64,000 bases of DNA. Origin: Ferranicluibacter rubi. GTDB lineage: Bacteria > Pseudomonadota > Alphaproteobacteria > Rhizobiales > Rhizobiaceae. Positions 36,935 to 46,003 of the stretch are shown here, piece by piece. A program made the translations under genes and the position numbers. Each line of letters opens with the position of its first letter. Within the stretch, counting starts at the first letter, position 1. The stretch is from positions 1-64,000 of the forward strand of contig NZ_JAANCM010000008.1 in assembly GCF_011603255.1 (NCBI RefSeq). Reading direction: 5' to 3'. Below the pieces are notes generated by a model. The model was given only the letters and a program-made list of their open reading frames with translations. It searched no databases and had not been told where the DNA came from.

Positions 36935-38517
36935 GCGGCATGGCCGTGCTTCAGCAGATACCGGCGCCGGAGACGCTCGATCCCGCAGGCATGCGGGATC
37001 CGACGCGCGCCGACGCGCCCTTTCGGACAGTGCCCGCTGCCGCGCCGCTGGCGGGACAGGATCTGTTCGTCCTGGTGAACGAACCCCAGCGGTCTCGCGA
37101 AGGCCGTCCGGTGCGAGCTTCGGTTTCCGTCCGTCATGCCGGCGTCGGGGATCTCCTGCACGCCTATGCCGCGGGCACGACAACCCCGTCCGATGTCTTG
37201 TCCGCCCTCCGGATCGCGATCGACGAGGATGCATCCGGGCGCGATGCGATCCTCGCCCGCGTGCCGGGAGCGGACGAGGCCGCAGCGGAGAGCACCCGGC
37301 GATGGCAGGCGGGAACCGCGCGACCGCTCGAAGGCATCCCGTTCGGCATCAAGGATATCATCGACGTCGCGGAGACCCGGGTCACGTCCGGCTCGATGTT
37401 CACCGGCGACAGGATCGCCTTGGACGACGCTCCGGTGGTCGCAGCACTTCGTGCAGCCGGCGCCATCCCCTTCGTCATGACGGCAACGACCGAATTTGCC
37501 ACCGGATCCCCTTTCAATCCGCGCTATGGCGCGGTCGCCAATCCCTGGGACGCGACCCGCTGGACAGGTGGCTCCTCGACCGGCTCCGGTGCCGCCCTTG
37601 CCGCGCGGCTCCTGCCGCTGGCGCTTGGCACCGATACGGGTGGCTCGATCCGCGTTCCCTCCTGCTGGTGCGGCACGACGGGCCTGAAACCGAGCCGCGA
37701 GCGCGTGTCGCGCGCGGGCGTCGCACCACTCTCCTGGACGCTCGATCATGTCGGCCCCATGGCGAGAAGCGCTGCGGACATCGCCGCGAGCTTTCCCGTC
37801 ATGACCGCACTGTTCGACGCCGGTCTGAGCGCAGAGTGCGAAGGCCTCCGTCATGGCCCAGCCGATGTCGCCGGCCTGCGGATCGGCGTTCCCTGTGGCT
37901 GGTTCACGGACCAGGTGTCGTCCGATGTTCTTTCCAACTGGCGGTCGGCGCTGACCGTCTTCGAGACGCTCGGCTGCCAACTGGTGCCGATGCCGCAGAT
38001 CGACGTCGAGCCTTTGCACAAAGCGGGGTGGACGATCCTGCTGTCGGAGCTTGCGACCTACCACGAGGAGCGGATCGACCGGGCCGCGCTGTTCGATGTG
38101 GGCCTCGTGCATCGGCTGCGGCAGGGCATGGAGATCCGCGCTTCGGACTACGGACGCGCGCTGCAGATGAGGCTTCAGGCGCAGGAGACGGTTATGGCGG
38201 CGATGGCCGGCATGGACCTCATGATCACGCCGGGTCTGGGCGGCGAGGCCGGACGGCTCGACACGCTGACGGTGGATGTCGATGGCCGGAACGTGCCCTT
38301 CCAGGACATCATCTCCCGGAACACCATGCTTTTCGATCTCACCGGCTTTCCGGCGCTGATGCTCCCCTCCGGTCTCGGACAACACGGCCTTCCCACGGGT
38401 ATCCAGATTGTCGGGCGGCCGATGGATGACGGCCTCTGCCTGCGCGCCGGTGTCGCCTTTCAGGCGACGACCAGCCATCACAGGGCGTTGCCTCCTCGAC
38501 TGGAAGTGCCCGCATGA
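36931..38517 (+). CDS. Amidase signature family hydrolase with N-terminal extension
   Basis: This 528-residue amidase has catalytic Lys141 ([11 protein letters not shown]), Ser215 ([12 protein letters not shown]) and Ser239 ([12 protein letters not shown]). About 65 residues before the usual amidase start ([23 protein letters not shown]) match no domain I know. It overlaps RutA by ATGA and the next hydrolase by ATGA, so the three are translated together. A role in hydrolysing the ring-opened ureido/amide product is likely. The minus-strand operon has a second, AtzE-like amidase, so two different amide bonds may be cleaved in this pathway. Confidence 0.87.
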
Positions 38518-39188
38518 TGCCCTTTGACGAAGGGATGGCAACGCACGGAGCAACCACGATGTCCGCCGACGATCTGCTCGATAACTACCGGAATGCCTAT
38601 GACAACAGGATCGGCTTCGGACGGAAGCCGGCCTTGGTCTTGGTCGATTTCGTCCAAGCCTATTTCGAACCGGAAAGCCCGCTTTATGCCGGGGTCGATG
38701 CTGCACTGGCAAGCGCGCTACGCATTCGCGAACGCGCCCGGTCGAAAGGCATTCCCGTCATTCTGACCGGTGTCGTTCTTCACCCGAGCGGCGCCGATGG
38801 CGGCCGGTTCTTCCAGAAAGCCAAGCCGCTGGCCTGCTTCACCGCCGGAAACCCGCTCGGCCGCTGGCCGAACGGGCTCGTGCCCGAAAGCGACGAATTC
38901 ATCGTCACCAAGCAGTATCCAAGCGCCTTCTTCGGCACCTCACTGGCACCACTTCTGACGTCTATGGGCGTCGATAACGTTGTGCTCACGGGATTGACAA
39001 CCAGCGGCTGCGTCCGCGCATCCTGCGTCGATGCCATGTCGCACGGGTTCATCACGACCGTGGTCCGCGACGCCTGCGGCGACCGCCACCCCGCACCCCA
39101 CGAGGCCAACCTTTTCGACATGAACGCAAAATACGCCGATGTCGTCTCCGAAGCGGACATTCTTGCGCATTTCGACGGTCTTTCGTGA
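38514..39188 (+). CDS. Isochorismatase-fold cysteine hydrolase (N-carbamoylsarcosine amidase-like)
   Basis: This 224-residue hydrolase has the catalytic triad Asp45 (LVLVDFVQAY), Lys133 (IVTKQYPSAF) and Cys166 (LTTSGCVRAS). It resembles N-carbamoylsarcosine amidase and maleamate amidohydrolase more than RutB: the 'FGTSL' and 'GDRHPAPHEANLFD' segments are typical of that group. In this operon it could do the RutB job, releasing carbamate from the ureido product of RutA. Start ATG 38514 overlaps the amidase stop; a second ATG follows immediately. Confidence 0.87.
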   Translation: MMPFDEGMATHGATTMSADDLLDNYRNAYDNRIGFGRKPALVLVDFVQAYFEPESPLYAGVDAALASALRIRERARSKGIPVILTGVVLHPSGADGGRFFQKAKPLACFTAGNPLGRWPNGLVPESDEFIVTKQYPSAFFGTSLAPLLTSMGVDNVVLTGLTTSGCVRASCVDAMSHGFITTVVRDACGDRHPAPHEANLFDMNAKYADVVSEADILAHFDGLS

Positions 39189-39244
39189 GAAGGGCTTCTA
39201 CTGGGGGAAACCACCGGTCCTCCGCCAAGCTGACATCGTGATCG

Positions 39245-39331
39245 CGGTGGGGAAAGTGCGGATTCGAACTTCTGCAGCCGCGACAGAGCGAGGAAAACGC
39301 GAACCAGATCCCACGACACTATCTCCGGCAC
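39245..39331 (-). pseudogene. Possible LysR-family N-terminal remnant
   Basis: On the minus strand from ATG 39331 the reading starts IVSWDLVRVFLALSRLQKFESA. It resembles the first helix of LysR regulators ('WDLVRVFLAVAR..S') but then loses similarity before the HTH. It lies in the 290-bp gap between two convergent genes (stops at 39188 and 39479). Only about 25 residues match, so this is tentative; the rest of the gap shows nothing. Confidence 0.3.
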
Positions 39332-39478
39332 GGCGTACCCCTTTCGAGCAGGGCGATCTTGGAACCGAAGTCATCGGCGGCGACGCCGTATAGCGGTGGC
39401 TGTCCGTGATGTCTGATGGTCGCGGTGTCCGGAGGCAAGCAGCGTGACTGGGCGCAGATGCTCCGGTCTTCGGCCCGG

Positions 39479-40336
39479 TTACGCCGCCATCGTCGTTGTA
39501 CCGTAGGTGATGCCCTTCTCCTTCAGCCAGCGGCGATAGGCAATGGACGAGGCGTCGGCGCGCGTCGGGATCTCCGCGCGGGGCTCCATCGGCAAAAGGA
39601 GAGGACGCTGGTTCTCGAGGATGATCCGGTCCTGCAGGAAGATCAGTTGCTGGAACTGCACAAGCTCGGTGGTGGTCGAGACGTCGTCGATCAGGAACAT
39701 CACCGGATGGGCGATGCAGCGGTCGGGATCGAGCGGCTGAACGAACAGGCAGATCACGTCCCAGCGGTTGGCGGCATTCGGGCAGGTCTTGTAAAGCAGC
39801 GTCGCAAACGGGGTCATGACCCGGTAGATATAGTCGGTCATGATGCCGGATGTCGCAGACAGCGCTGCCTGCGGCTGGAAGAACTGGCAGTTGGTCGCCC
39901 AGACCTCGTCCACGTCGCGGCGGATTTCGGCATTGTAATGCAGCACCTCCGTGTGCGGTTCGGCGCCGAGAATATCGGTGTGGACGAAGGGAAAATGCGC
40001 CATGTCGAGGAAGTTTTCCACGATGCGCAAGCCGGAGGCGTGCACCGCCACGGTGCCGCAATTGACCACGCGCCGGTCGGCCTCGTCGGCCTCGGGCAGC
40101 GAGAACAGCCCGCCGGCCGGGGTGCCGGGCGTCGCCCAGAGCAGGCCGAAGCGGCGGATCGTCGGCAGTGGATCGTTGCGCCCCTCCGCCATGACGGTGA
40201 TGGTGCCATCGCCTGTGCGCCTGACCGAGAGCTCCGTGCCGAGAAGCCGGGTCGTGGTCGTGCCGCAGGGCAGGTCCGCCTCGGTCGCCAGCGGATACCA
40301 TTGATCGAGCGCGGCCTTGTCCGAACAGGTGTTCAT
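39479..40336 (-). CDS. Rieske-oxygenase catalytic domain protein lacking the Rieske domain (copy 1)
   Basis: This 285-residue protein aligns with the C-terminal catalytic half of ring-hydroxylating oxygenase alpha subunits. The mononuclear iron site is complete: Asn108 and bridging Asp111, His114, His119 (VENFLDMAHFPFVHTDILG) and Asp236 (FLQDRIILENQ). No CxH...CxxH Rieske cluster exists in the chain, and the upstream 167 bp has none either. A paralogue lies at 54367 and a stand-alone Rieske protein at 46004, so electrons probably come from that separate protein. Among known enzymes NdmC (7-methylxanthine N7-demethylase) has this architecture. Last gene of the BMP importer operon. The start is supported by alignment with copy 2. 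Confidence 0.88.
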   Translation of the reverse strand: MNTCSDKAALDQWYPLATEADLPCGTTTTRLLGTELSVRRTGDGTITVMAEGRNDPLPTIRRFGLLWATPGTPAGGLFSLPEADEADRRVVNCGTVAVHASGLRIVENFLDMAHFPFVHTDILGAEPHTEVLHYNAEIRRDVDEVWATNCQFFQPQAALSATSGIMTDYIYRVMTPFATLLYKTCPNAANRWDVICLFVQPLDPDRCIAHPVMFLIDDVSTTTELVQFQQLIFLQDRIILENQRPLLLPMEPRAEIPTRADASSIAYRRWLKEKGITYGTTTMAA

Positions 40337-40503
40337 GCGACGCCTCCTATTGGTCGTGGATCCGGTTCATCACGGTCTGATGCCCGGCCGTCCGTCTGTT
40401 TGCAGGCACTATAGCCTGAACCGCCTGCGCGCGAACAGCGCCGCTGACGGTCGCGAGAGGGGCGATGTGTTTCACGCGCGGCATGGACATGAGCGGTCTC
40501 CGG

Positions 40504-41439
40504 TCAGCGAACGTCGCGATAATAGGGCAGGCCGAGGGCGGCGGGGGCGGCCATGATGCGGCGCATGCGCTGGAAGGCGAGCACCGGCACGATGATGAAG
40601 GCCACGGTGCCGAGATAGGGCAGCATGGAGAGAAAGGCGGGCGCGACCGGCCAGCCGCGCGCCTGCCCGACGAAGCCGAGCGCGGTGATGAAGCCGAACA
40701 GGAGGCCCGACAGCACGGCCGGGATCGGCCGGTAGCCCGCAAAGATCACCAGCGCCACGGCGATCCAGCCGCGACCGGCTACCACGCCGTCCGACCAGGA
40801 GGGCACGAAGGTCAGGGTCAGATAAGCTCCGGCGCCCGCCGCGAGCGCCGAGCCGGCGGTGACATAGGCAAAGCGGATCAGCGTTACGGGAATGCCTGCC
40901 GCATCGGCCGCCGCCGGGTTCTCGCCGACGGCGCGCAGGTTCAGCCCGTGGCGAGTCCGGAACATCAGGATCGACAGCCCGACCGGCAGGATGATGTAGA
41001 TCAGGTAGACGAGGATGTTTTGCGAGAAGAACGCCTTGCCGAGAACGGGGAGGGTGCTGAGGATCGGCACCTCGACGCCCGGGAAGACGGCGCGGGCCGG
41101 CATGCCGGAATAGGCACGGCCGATGGTGGAGGCAAGACCGCTGCCCATCAGCGTCAGCGCCAGCCCGCACAGCACCTGGTTGGCGCGCAGGATCACGGTC
41201 GCAAAAGCAAACACCATGCCGAACAGCGCGCCGACGGCCAGCGCCGCCAGAAAGCCGATGCTGGGCGAGGGCACGGCGGCGACGGTGGCAATCGCGGTCA
41301 GCGCGCCCATCGCCATCAGACCCTCGACGCCCAGGTTGACGACGCCGACCCGCTCGGCCAGCACTTCGCCGAGGGCAGCTAGGGCCAGCACGCCGCCTGC
41401 AAGGAAGGCTGTGGTAAAGAGGCCGGTGAGAAGATCCAT
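40504..41439 (-). CDS. ABC transporter permease (BMP/nucleoside type)
   Basis: This 311-residue membrane subunit (BPD_transp_2) has about eight to nine helices. Typical are GVVNLGVEGLMAMGALTAI (the 'NlGvEGmm' motif of YufQ/NupQ-like permeases) and LRAVGENPAAADAAGIPV ('lravGenp.aA...Gi'). I use ATG 41439 with AAGGAG seven bases upstream; GTG 41454 is an alternative. It pairs with the permease at 41451, and is followed by the Rieske catalytic gene after 167 bp. Confidence 0.9.
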   Translation of the reverse strand: MDLLTGLFTTAFLAGGVLALAALGEVLAERVGVVNLGVEGLMAMGALTAIATVAAVPSPSIGFLAALAVGALFGMVFAFATVILRANQVLCGLALTLMGSGLASTIGRAYSGMPARAVFPGVEVPILSTLPVLGKAFFSQNILVYLIYIILPVGLSILMFRTRHGLNLRAVGENPAAADAAGIPVTLIRFAYVTAGSALAAGAGAYLTLTFVPSWSDGVVAGRGWIAVALVIFAGYRPIPAVLSGLLFGFITALGFVGQARGWPVAPAFLSMLPYLGTVAFIIVPVLAFQRMRRIMAAPAALGLPYYRDVR

Positions 41440-41450
41440 CGTCTGCTCCT

Positions 41451-42491
41451 TCACGCCTTGTCGCGCGTGATGCGATAATGGGCGAGTTCGTCGCCGATGG
41501 CGGTGAGAAACAGAATGAGCCCGGTAATGGCCAGCACCGCCGAGGTCGTCAGCCCCTGCGTCTGCAGGATGATGCCGGAGTTGAGGATGAAGGCCATCAG
41601 CGCGGCCGAAAAGATGACACCGATGGCCGAGGAGCGTGCGAGCACCGCGACCATGATGCCGAGATAGCCGTAATTGTTGGAAATGCCGCCCTGCAGCCGG
41701 TGAACGGTGCCTGCCACCTCCAGCATGCCGGCCAGGCCGGCGATCGCGCCCGACAGCAGCATGACCGCGATCAGGTGCCGGCGCACCGGGATCCCCGCAT
41801 ATTTTGCCGCCGACGGATTGGAGCCGACGAGGCGCACCTCATAGCCCCAGCGCGAAAAGGCGAGACACAGGCCGACCGCGACGGCGACCAGAACCGCGAT
41901 CGGCAGGCCCCAGTGAACCGAGCCCCAGAATTCGGGGATTTCAGCGGACATGCGCGGCGTTGCGGAATTGGCGGTGCGGTCGCGCCAGACGCTGGTGGAG
42001 ACGTAGAAGACGAGGAGGATGGCGACGAAGTTGAGGAGCAGCGTGGTGATCAGCTCGTTGACATTGGCATAGGCGCGGGCAAGCGTCGGGATCAGGATCC
42101 ACAGCGCGCCGCCCAGCAACCCCGCCGCGAACATGGCGGGAAGGATGAAGGCCGGCGGGCCGGGCACGAACAGGCCGACCACCGCCGCCCCGAAGGCGCC
42201 GGCATAGAACTGGCCCTCGGCGCCGATATTCCAGGCGCCGATCTGTTGAGCGACGGCGACCGACAGGCCGGTCAGGATCAGCGGCGTGACCAGCAGCGCC
42301 AGATCCTCCAGGCCGAAGCTGGAGCTGAAGCTCGCAGAGATCACCTGCCAGCCGAGGTCGAGCGGATCGGCCCCGGTCGCTGCCAGAATGAGACCGGCGA
42401 CGGCGAGGGCCAGCAGGATGGCGGCAGCACGCGCCGCAAAGGCGACGCCGGACGAGGCGGAGGGGATGCGCTGGAAGCGGAAGGTGGCCAT
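41451..42491 (-). CDS. ABC transporter permease (BMP/nucleoside type)
   Basis: This 346-residue partner permease contains QQIGAWNIGAEGQFYAGAFG ('wNIGaEGQ' motif), LITTLLLNFVAILLVFYVS ('ElittlmlN') and VRLVGSNPSAAKYAGIPV. These are hallmarks of the purine/nucleoside importer class (NupP/RnsD). It begins one base before the ATPase stop triplet and sits in the same operon. Confidence 0.9.
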   Translation of the reverse strand: MATFRFQRIPSASSGVAFAARAAAILLALAVAGLILAATGADPLDLGWQVISASFSSSFGLEDLALLVTPLILTGLSVAVAQQIGAWNIGAEGQFYAGAFGAAVVGLFVPGPPAFILPAMFAAGLLGGALWILIPTLARAYANVNELITTLLLNFVAILLVFYVSTSVWRDRTANSATPRMSAEIPEFWGSVHWGLPIAVLVAVAVGLCLAFSRWGYEVRLVGSNPSAAKYAGIPVRRHLIAVMLLSGAIAGLAGMLEVAGTVHRLQGGISNNYGYLGIMVAVLARSSAIGVIFSAALMAFILNSGIILQTQGLTTSAVLAITGLILFLTAIGDELAHYRITRDKA

Positions 42492-42492
42492 G

Positions 42493-44016
42493 TCAGGCGG
42501 CTCCGGAGATGCGCATTCGGCCGCCCATCATCAGGCCGATCTCGTCGATATCGGTCCTGTCGTTGTCGAGGATGCCCATGATCTTTCCCTCGTAGAGAAC
42601 GGCGATGCGGTCCGACAGGTTGAGCAGCTCTTCCAGCTCTTCGGAGATGAGGACGATGCCGGCGCCGGCATCGCGCAGCTCGACGATGTAGCGCAGCATC
42701 GTGTTGATCGCGCCGACGTCGAGGCCGCGGCTCGGATAGGCGGCAACGAGCACCTTGCTGGCGATGCGGATCTCGCGTCGCGCCACCAGCCGCTGCTGGT
42801 TGCCGCCGGAAAGATTTCGCACCGGCATGCCGAAATCCGGAATGGTGACCTCGGCGGCGGCCGCGATCTCGCGGGCGAGCGCCGTGGCCGCGGTGGGCCG
42901 GTAGATGCCGCCCTGCGAGACCGGCGGTCGCCTGTATTCCCGCATCACGGCGTTGACGGTGATGCTAAGCGCGGGCGCAAGGCCGCTGTGCAGCCGGTCT
43001 TCGGGAATGTGGCCGATCCCGCTTTCGGCAAAGGCGGCGGGATCGCTCGCGGCAACCTCTCGGCCCTCGATCAGGATGCGCCCGGCGCTGGCAGGACGGA
43101 TCCCGGTCAGCACCTGGCTCAGCTCGCGCTGCCCGTTGCCCGCGACACCCGCGATGCCGACGATCTCGCCGGCGCGGATGTCGAGCGAAATGCCGCTCAG
43201 CGCCAGATGGCCGCCATCGCCGAGGGCCGACACGTTTTCGAGGCTCACCACCGGAGTTGCCGACACCGGGCGGGCGCCCGGCGCCCGCTGGCGCATGTCG
43301 GCGAGCACGATATCGCGCCCGACCATGCGCCGCGCCAGCAGGCGGGGCGTGCAGTCGGCTGTGTTTTCGGTGGCGATCTTGCGGCCGCCGCGCAGGATCG
43401 AGACGCGGTCGGAGATCTCCAGCACCTCGTCCAGCTTGTGGCTGATGAAGATCACGGCATTGCCGGCGGCGGCGAACACCCGCAGCGCCTTGAACAGTTC
43501 GCGCGCTTCGGCCGGCGTCAGCACCGCCGTGGGTTCGTCGAGGATCAGCACGCGGGCATCGCGGGCGAGCACCCGCAGGATTTCCACGCGTTGCTGCTCG
43601 CCGGTCGAAAGGTCGCTGACCCGTGCGCCGGGGCGGGTCGCCAGGTTGAACCGGGCGGCGAGCGCCTGCGTGCGCGCTTCCAGAACATGGGTGGAGGCGC
43701 GGCGCGGCGTGTCCGACCAGCCGAGATGGATGTTTTCGGCCACCGTGAAGGCCTGAACCAGTTTGAAATGCTGGTGAACCATGCCGATGCCGGCCGCGAT
43801 CGCCTGTACCGGCGTCGAGAACTGCTTCGCATAGCCGTCGATGATGATCTCGCCGGCATCCGGCTGGTAGATGCCGGTGAGGATGTTCATCAGTGTCGAC
43901 TTGCCGGCGCCGTTCTCCCCGAGCAGCGCATGGATCTCGCCCGGCATGACCTCCAGATGGACATTCTCGTTGGCGACGACGCCCGGAAAATACTTGGCGA
44001 TCCCCCTCAACTGCAC
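42493..44016 (-). CDS. ABC transporter ATP-binding protein (BMP/nucleoside type, two domains)
   Basis: This is a 507-residue double ATPase. Domain 1 has Walker A GENGAGKSTLMNI, signature LSTGEQQRVEILRVL and Walker B VLILDEPTAVLTP. Domain 2 has the degenerate Walker A (GVAGNGQRELS), signature LSGGNQQRLVARRE and VLVAAYPSRGLDVG, as in NupO/RnsB. The start is unusual: homologs normally begin about seven residues earlier (PPLVQLRGI). No ATG, GTG or TTG exists there back to an upstream stop, so GTG 44016, with no clear ribosome site, is the only conventional start. Confidence 0.88.
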   Translation of the reverse strand: MQLRGIAKYFPGVVANENVHLEVMPGEIHALLGENGAGKSTLMNILTGIYQPDAGEIIIDGYAKQFSTPVQAIAAGIGMVHQHFKLVQAFTVAENIHLGWSDTPRRASTHVLEARTQALAARFNLATRPGARVSDLSTGEQQRVEILRVLARDARVLILDEPTAVLTPAEARELFKALRVFAAAGNAVIFISHKLDEVLEISDRVSILRGGRKIATENTADCTPRLLARRMVGRDIVLADMRQRAPGARPVSATPVVSLENVSALGDGGHLALSGISLDIRAGEIVGIAGVAGNGQRELSQVLTGIRPASAGRILIEGREVAASDPAAFAESGIGHIPEDRLHSGLAPALSITVNAVMREYRRPPVSQGGIYRPTAATALAREIAAAAEVTIPDFGMPVRNLSGGNQQRLVARREIRIASKVLVAAYPSRGLDVGAINTMLRYIVELRDAGAGIVLISEELEELLNLSDRIAVLYEGKIMGILDNDRTDIDEIGLMMGGRMRISGAA

Positions 44017-44136
44017 GAGAGGCGGCGTGCCGGGAGCGGGTTGGAAACGGGGTGCGTGAGGGGATGTCGACAGGGCCAGGGACCTTGTGGGCTGTGATGG
44101 TGGACGCGGGAACGCTTCGGCTCAGGCAAGGCGGGC

Positions 44137-44159
44137 GGGGCCGGGTTTCGACCCGCCCC
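44137..44159 (-). repeat. Intercistronic hairpin between binding protein and ATPase
   Basis: GGGGC-C-GGGT (44137-44146) and ACCCGCCCC (44151-44159) pair over nine positions with one bulged base. The loop is TTCG on the plus strand (CGAA in the minus-strand transcript). No U-run follows. It lies in the long gap between binding-protein stop and ATPase start and probably lowers expression of the downstream genes or protects the binding-protein message. Confidence 0.55.
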
Positions 44160-44213
44160 TTCCGAACCGCCTGTCGAGAAGCATTGGGGCGGGGTCTTCA
44201 CATGATGCGGATC

Positions 44214-45335
44214 TTAAGAGGTCAGCCCCGAAACGCCCTCGACGGACCAGTCCCAATTGTACAGTTCCAGTTCGGTCATCTTCTGCCCGGCGGCGACGCG
44301 GACCGTGCCGGTGGCATCCTTGATCTCGCCCTCGAACGGCGACCAGCCCGAAAGGATCTTGTCGCGCACGGCGTCGGCGGCCTTGCCGACATCGGTCGGC
44401 ACTTTCTCGCCCCATGCGTCGCGATCGACGCCGGCACCCATGGCCAGCAGCGTCTCGCTCGGCGTCCAAGTGCCTGCCAATCGCTTGCCGACCTGATCGA
44501 CATAGAATTTCTTGAAGTCGATGATGACAGAGGAGACGTATGAATTGGGGCCGTAGCGGCGGATGTCGGTGTTCCACATCGCGGCCCAGACGCCGCGCTT
44601 TTCGGCGACCTGCAGGTAGCCGGCCTCGTCCATGATGCCGAACAGGAAGTCGCAGCCATTGTCGATCAGCGCCGTGCCGGCCTGGGTCGCGGCCTGCGGA
44701 TCGAACCAGGAATTGATGACGATGGTCTGCAGCGTCGCCTGGGGATTGACGGTGCGCGCACCCATCAGGAAGGCGTTGGTGGAGGCGTAGACGGAGGCCA
44801 CGGGGAAGGACGCGACATAGCCGAGCTTGCCGGTCTTCGACAGGTGGCCTGCCGCCACGCCCAGCACATAGGTCGGATACCAGTGGGCAAGGTAGTACCA
44901 GCCCAGATTGTCCATGGTGATATGGCCGTTGCATTCCAGGAAGGCGACGTCCGTGGCGCGTTTGACCACCTCGTGCAGGAAGTCGCCGTTCGACGAGGTG
45001 TCGAAGATCAGGTTGGCGCCTTCCGAAACGAACTGCCGATAGGTGCGCGTCGCATCGGCGGAATAGGGAATGTTCTCGACTTCGAGTATCTTCTTGAGCT
45101 TCGGATAGGCTTCCTTGACGGCCAGCAGGCCCTGATGGTGCGACCAGGTCCAGCCCTCGTCGGAAATGGGGCCGACATGGCCGAAGCCGATCACAGCGTC
45201 TTCTTCGGCAATGGCCGGAAGCGCGGTCGCCGCCAGCGCCTGGCGGGCAAGGCCGGCCGGTAGCATCAGCGAGGCCGCTCCGACCGCGCTCATATTCAAG
45301 AAGCCGCGGCGGGAAAGTGTACGCAGGTCGATCAT
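44214..45335 (-). CDS. BMP-family substrate-binding protein, Tat-type signal
   Basis: This 373-residue periplasmic receptor of the basic membrane protein family (PnrA-like) is normally specific for purine nucleosides or bases. The N-terminus carries a twin-arginine signal (TLSRRGFLNMSAVGAASLML). Conserved parts are VIGFGHVGPISDEGWTWSHHQG, ANLIFDTSSNGDFLHEVVKR and GKLGYVASFPVASVYASTNAFLMGA. AAGGGG lies eight bases before ATG 45335. It heads the minus-strand importer operon that ends with a Rieske catalytic gene, divergent from the purine-enzyme operon. A purine-like ligand is likely. Confidence 0.92.
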   Translation of the reverse strand: MIDLRTLSRRGFLNMSAVGAASLMLPAGLARQALAATALPAIAEEDAVIGFGHVGPISDEGWTWSHHQGLLAVKEAYPKLKKILEVENIPYSADATRTYRQFVSEGANLIFDTSSNGDFLHEVVKRATDVAFLECNGHITMDNLGWYYLAHWYPTYVLGVAAGHLSKTGKLGYVASFPVASVYASTNAFLMGARTVNPQATLQTIVINSWFDPQAATQAGTALIDNGCDFLFGIMDEAGYLQVAEKRGVWAAMWNTDIRRYGPNSYVSSVIIDFKKFYVDQVGKRLAGTWTPSETLLAMGAGVDRDAWGEKVPTDVGKAADAVRDKILSGWSPFEGEIKDATGTVRVAAGQKMTELELYNWDWSVEGVSGLTS

Positions 45336-45742
45336 GGCATCCCCTTCAGGTCGTTCTCCCGAGCGACGTCGCGCCCTAGCCTTGTTTTCAAGCAACTTGC
45401 GTGCCAGTTGGCGACTGCTCGCGGATCCCGCACTCGCAATGCGCCGGCCGACACGGGAAATCCGGGGGAACGGCAGGGACCTGACGCAGGTTTTCGCAGC
45501 CCCGTCGTGCCGCAAAGCCTTTTGGCGGCTGAAATCGGTCCTCGGGTGGCAGGGGTTGTTCGGTATTTCCGAAATTTTCCCGCAACGGCGATGTGCAAAA
45601 GGCAACACAGGATCAAAGTGTGTGGCTTGAATACCGTGACAAAAAATGCCTAGAATGCCCAAAAGAAAGACGTGCAAGTTTTTTATGCAGTCTGGCGAAT
45701 TTGAGGGCTCCGGGGATTGGTTTTGCAAGGGATGGGCCGCCG
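45336..45742. promoter_or_regulatory. Divergent control region between importer and catabolic operons
   Basis: These 407 bp hold no gene. The plus-strand promoter is placed at 45627-45656. The minus-strand promoter must also lie here but I cannot define it. A LysR gene inside the plus operon (49171) is the most likely regulator. Confidence 0.55.
45627..45656 (+). promoter_or_regulatory. Probable sigma-70 promoter of the Rieske/purine operon
   Basis: TTGAAT at 45627-45632 and TAGAAT at 45651-45656 (five of six consensus positions) are separated by 18 bp, giving a start near 45663 and a leader of about 80 bases before the gene at 45743. CACA (45606-45609) and TGTG (45619-45622) just upstream form a small imperfect palindrome that could be an activator half-site. 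Confidence 0.6.
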
Positions 45743-45982
45743 ATGTCGGAGATGAGCACTGCGGCGCGGTTCACGTTTCGCGGGCGGATGGTGTGCGGAA
45801 GTTTCACCGAATTCGCGCTGCACCGCGCCCGGCGGCTGGATATCGAGATCGATGTCGGCGCCTGCGATGCGGATGCGGCCACCTTCCGCGTCCGGGGTCA
45901 GGACGACCTTGTCGATGCCTTCGAAATGGCCTGCAGCCTCGGGCCCGAGGATTGCATCGTCCTCGATGTCGAACGGAGTTGA
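45743..45982 (+). CDS. Small acylphosphatase-like protein
   Basis: This 79-residue protein aligns along its length with acylphosphatases: FRGRMVCGSFTEFALHRARRL matches 'v.GrVQGVGFR.fv...A..L', and GPEDCIVLDVE matches the 'GP..A.V..v.v' end. The catalytic Arg (GFR) is Thr here and the catalytic Asn of 'vrN' is missing, so the fold may be kept without phosphatase activity. ATG 45743 follows AAGGGATGGG; a second ATG is at 45752. It is the first gene of the operon and is followed by the Rieske protein after 21 bp, suggesting a structural or scaffold role there. Family call is by pattern only. Confidence 0.6.
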   Translation: MSEMSTAARFTFRGRMVCGSFTEFALHRARRLDIEIDVGACDADAATFRVRGQDDLVDAFEMACSLGPEDCIVLDVERS

Positions 45983-46003
45983 GCGCATGAACGGGAGCGG
46001 GAC

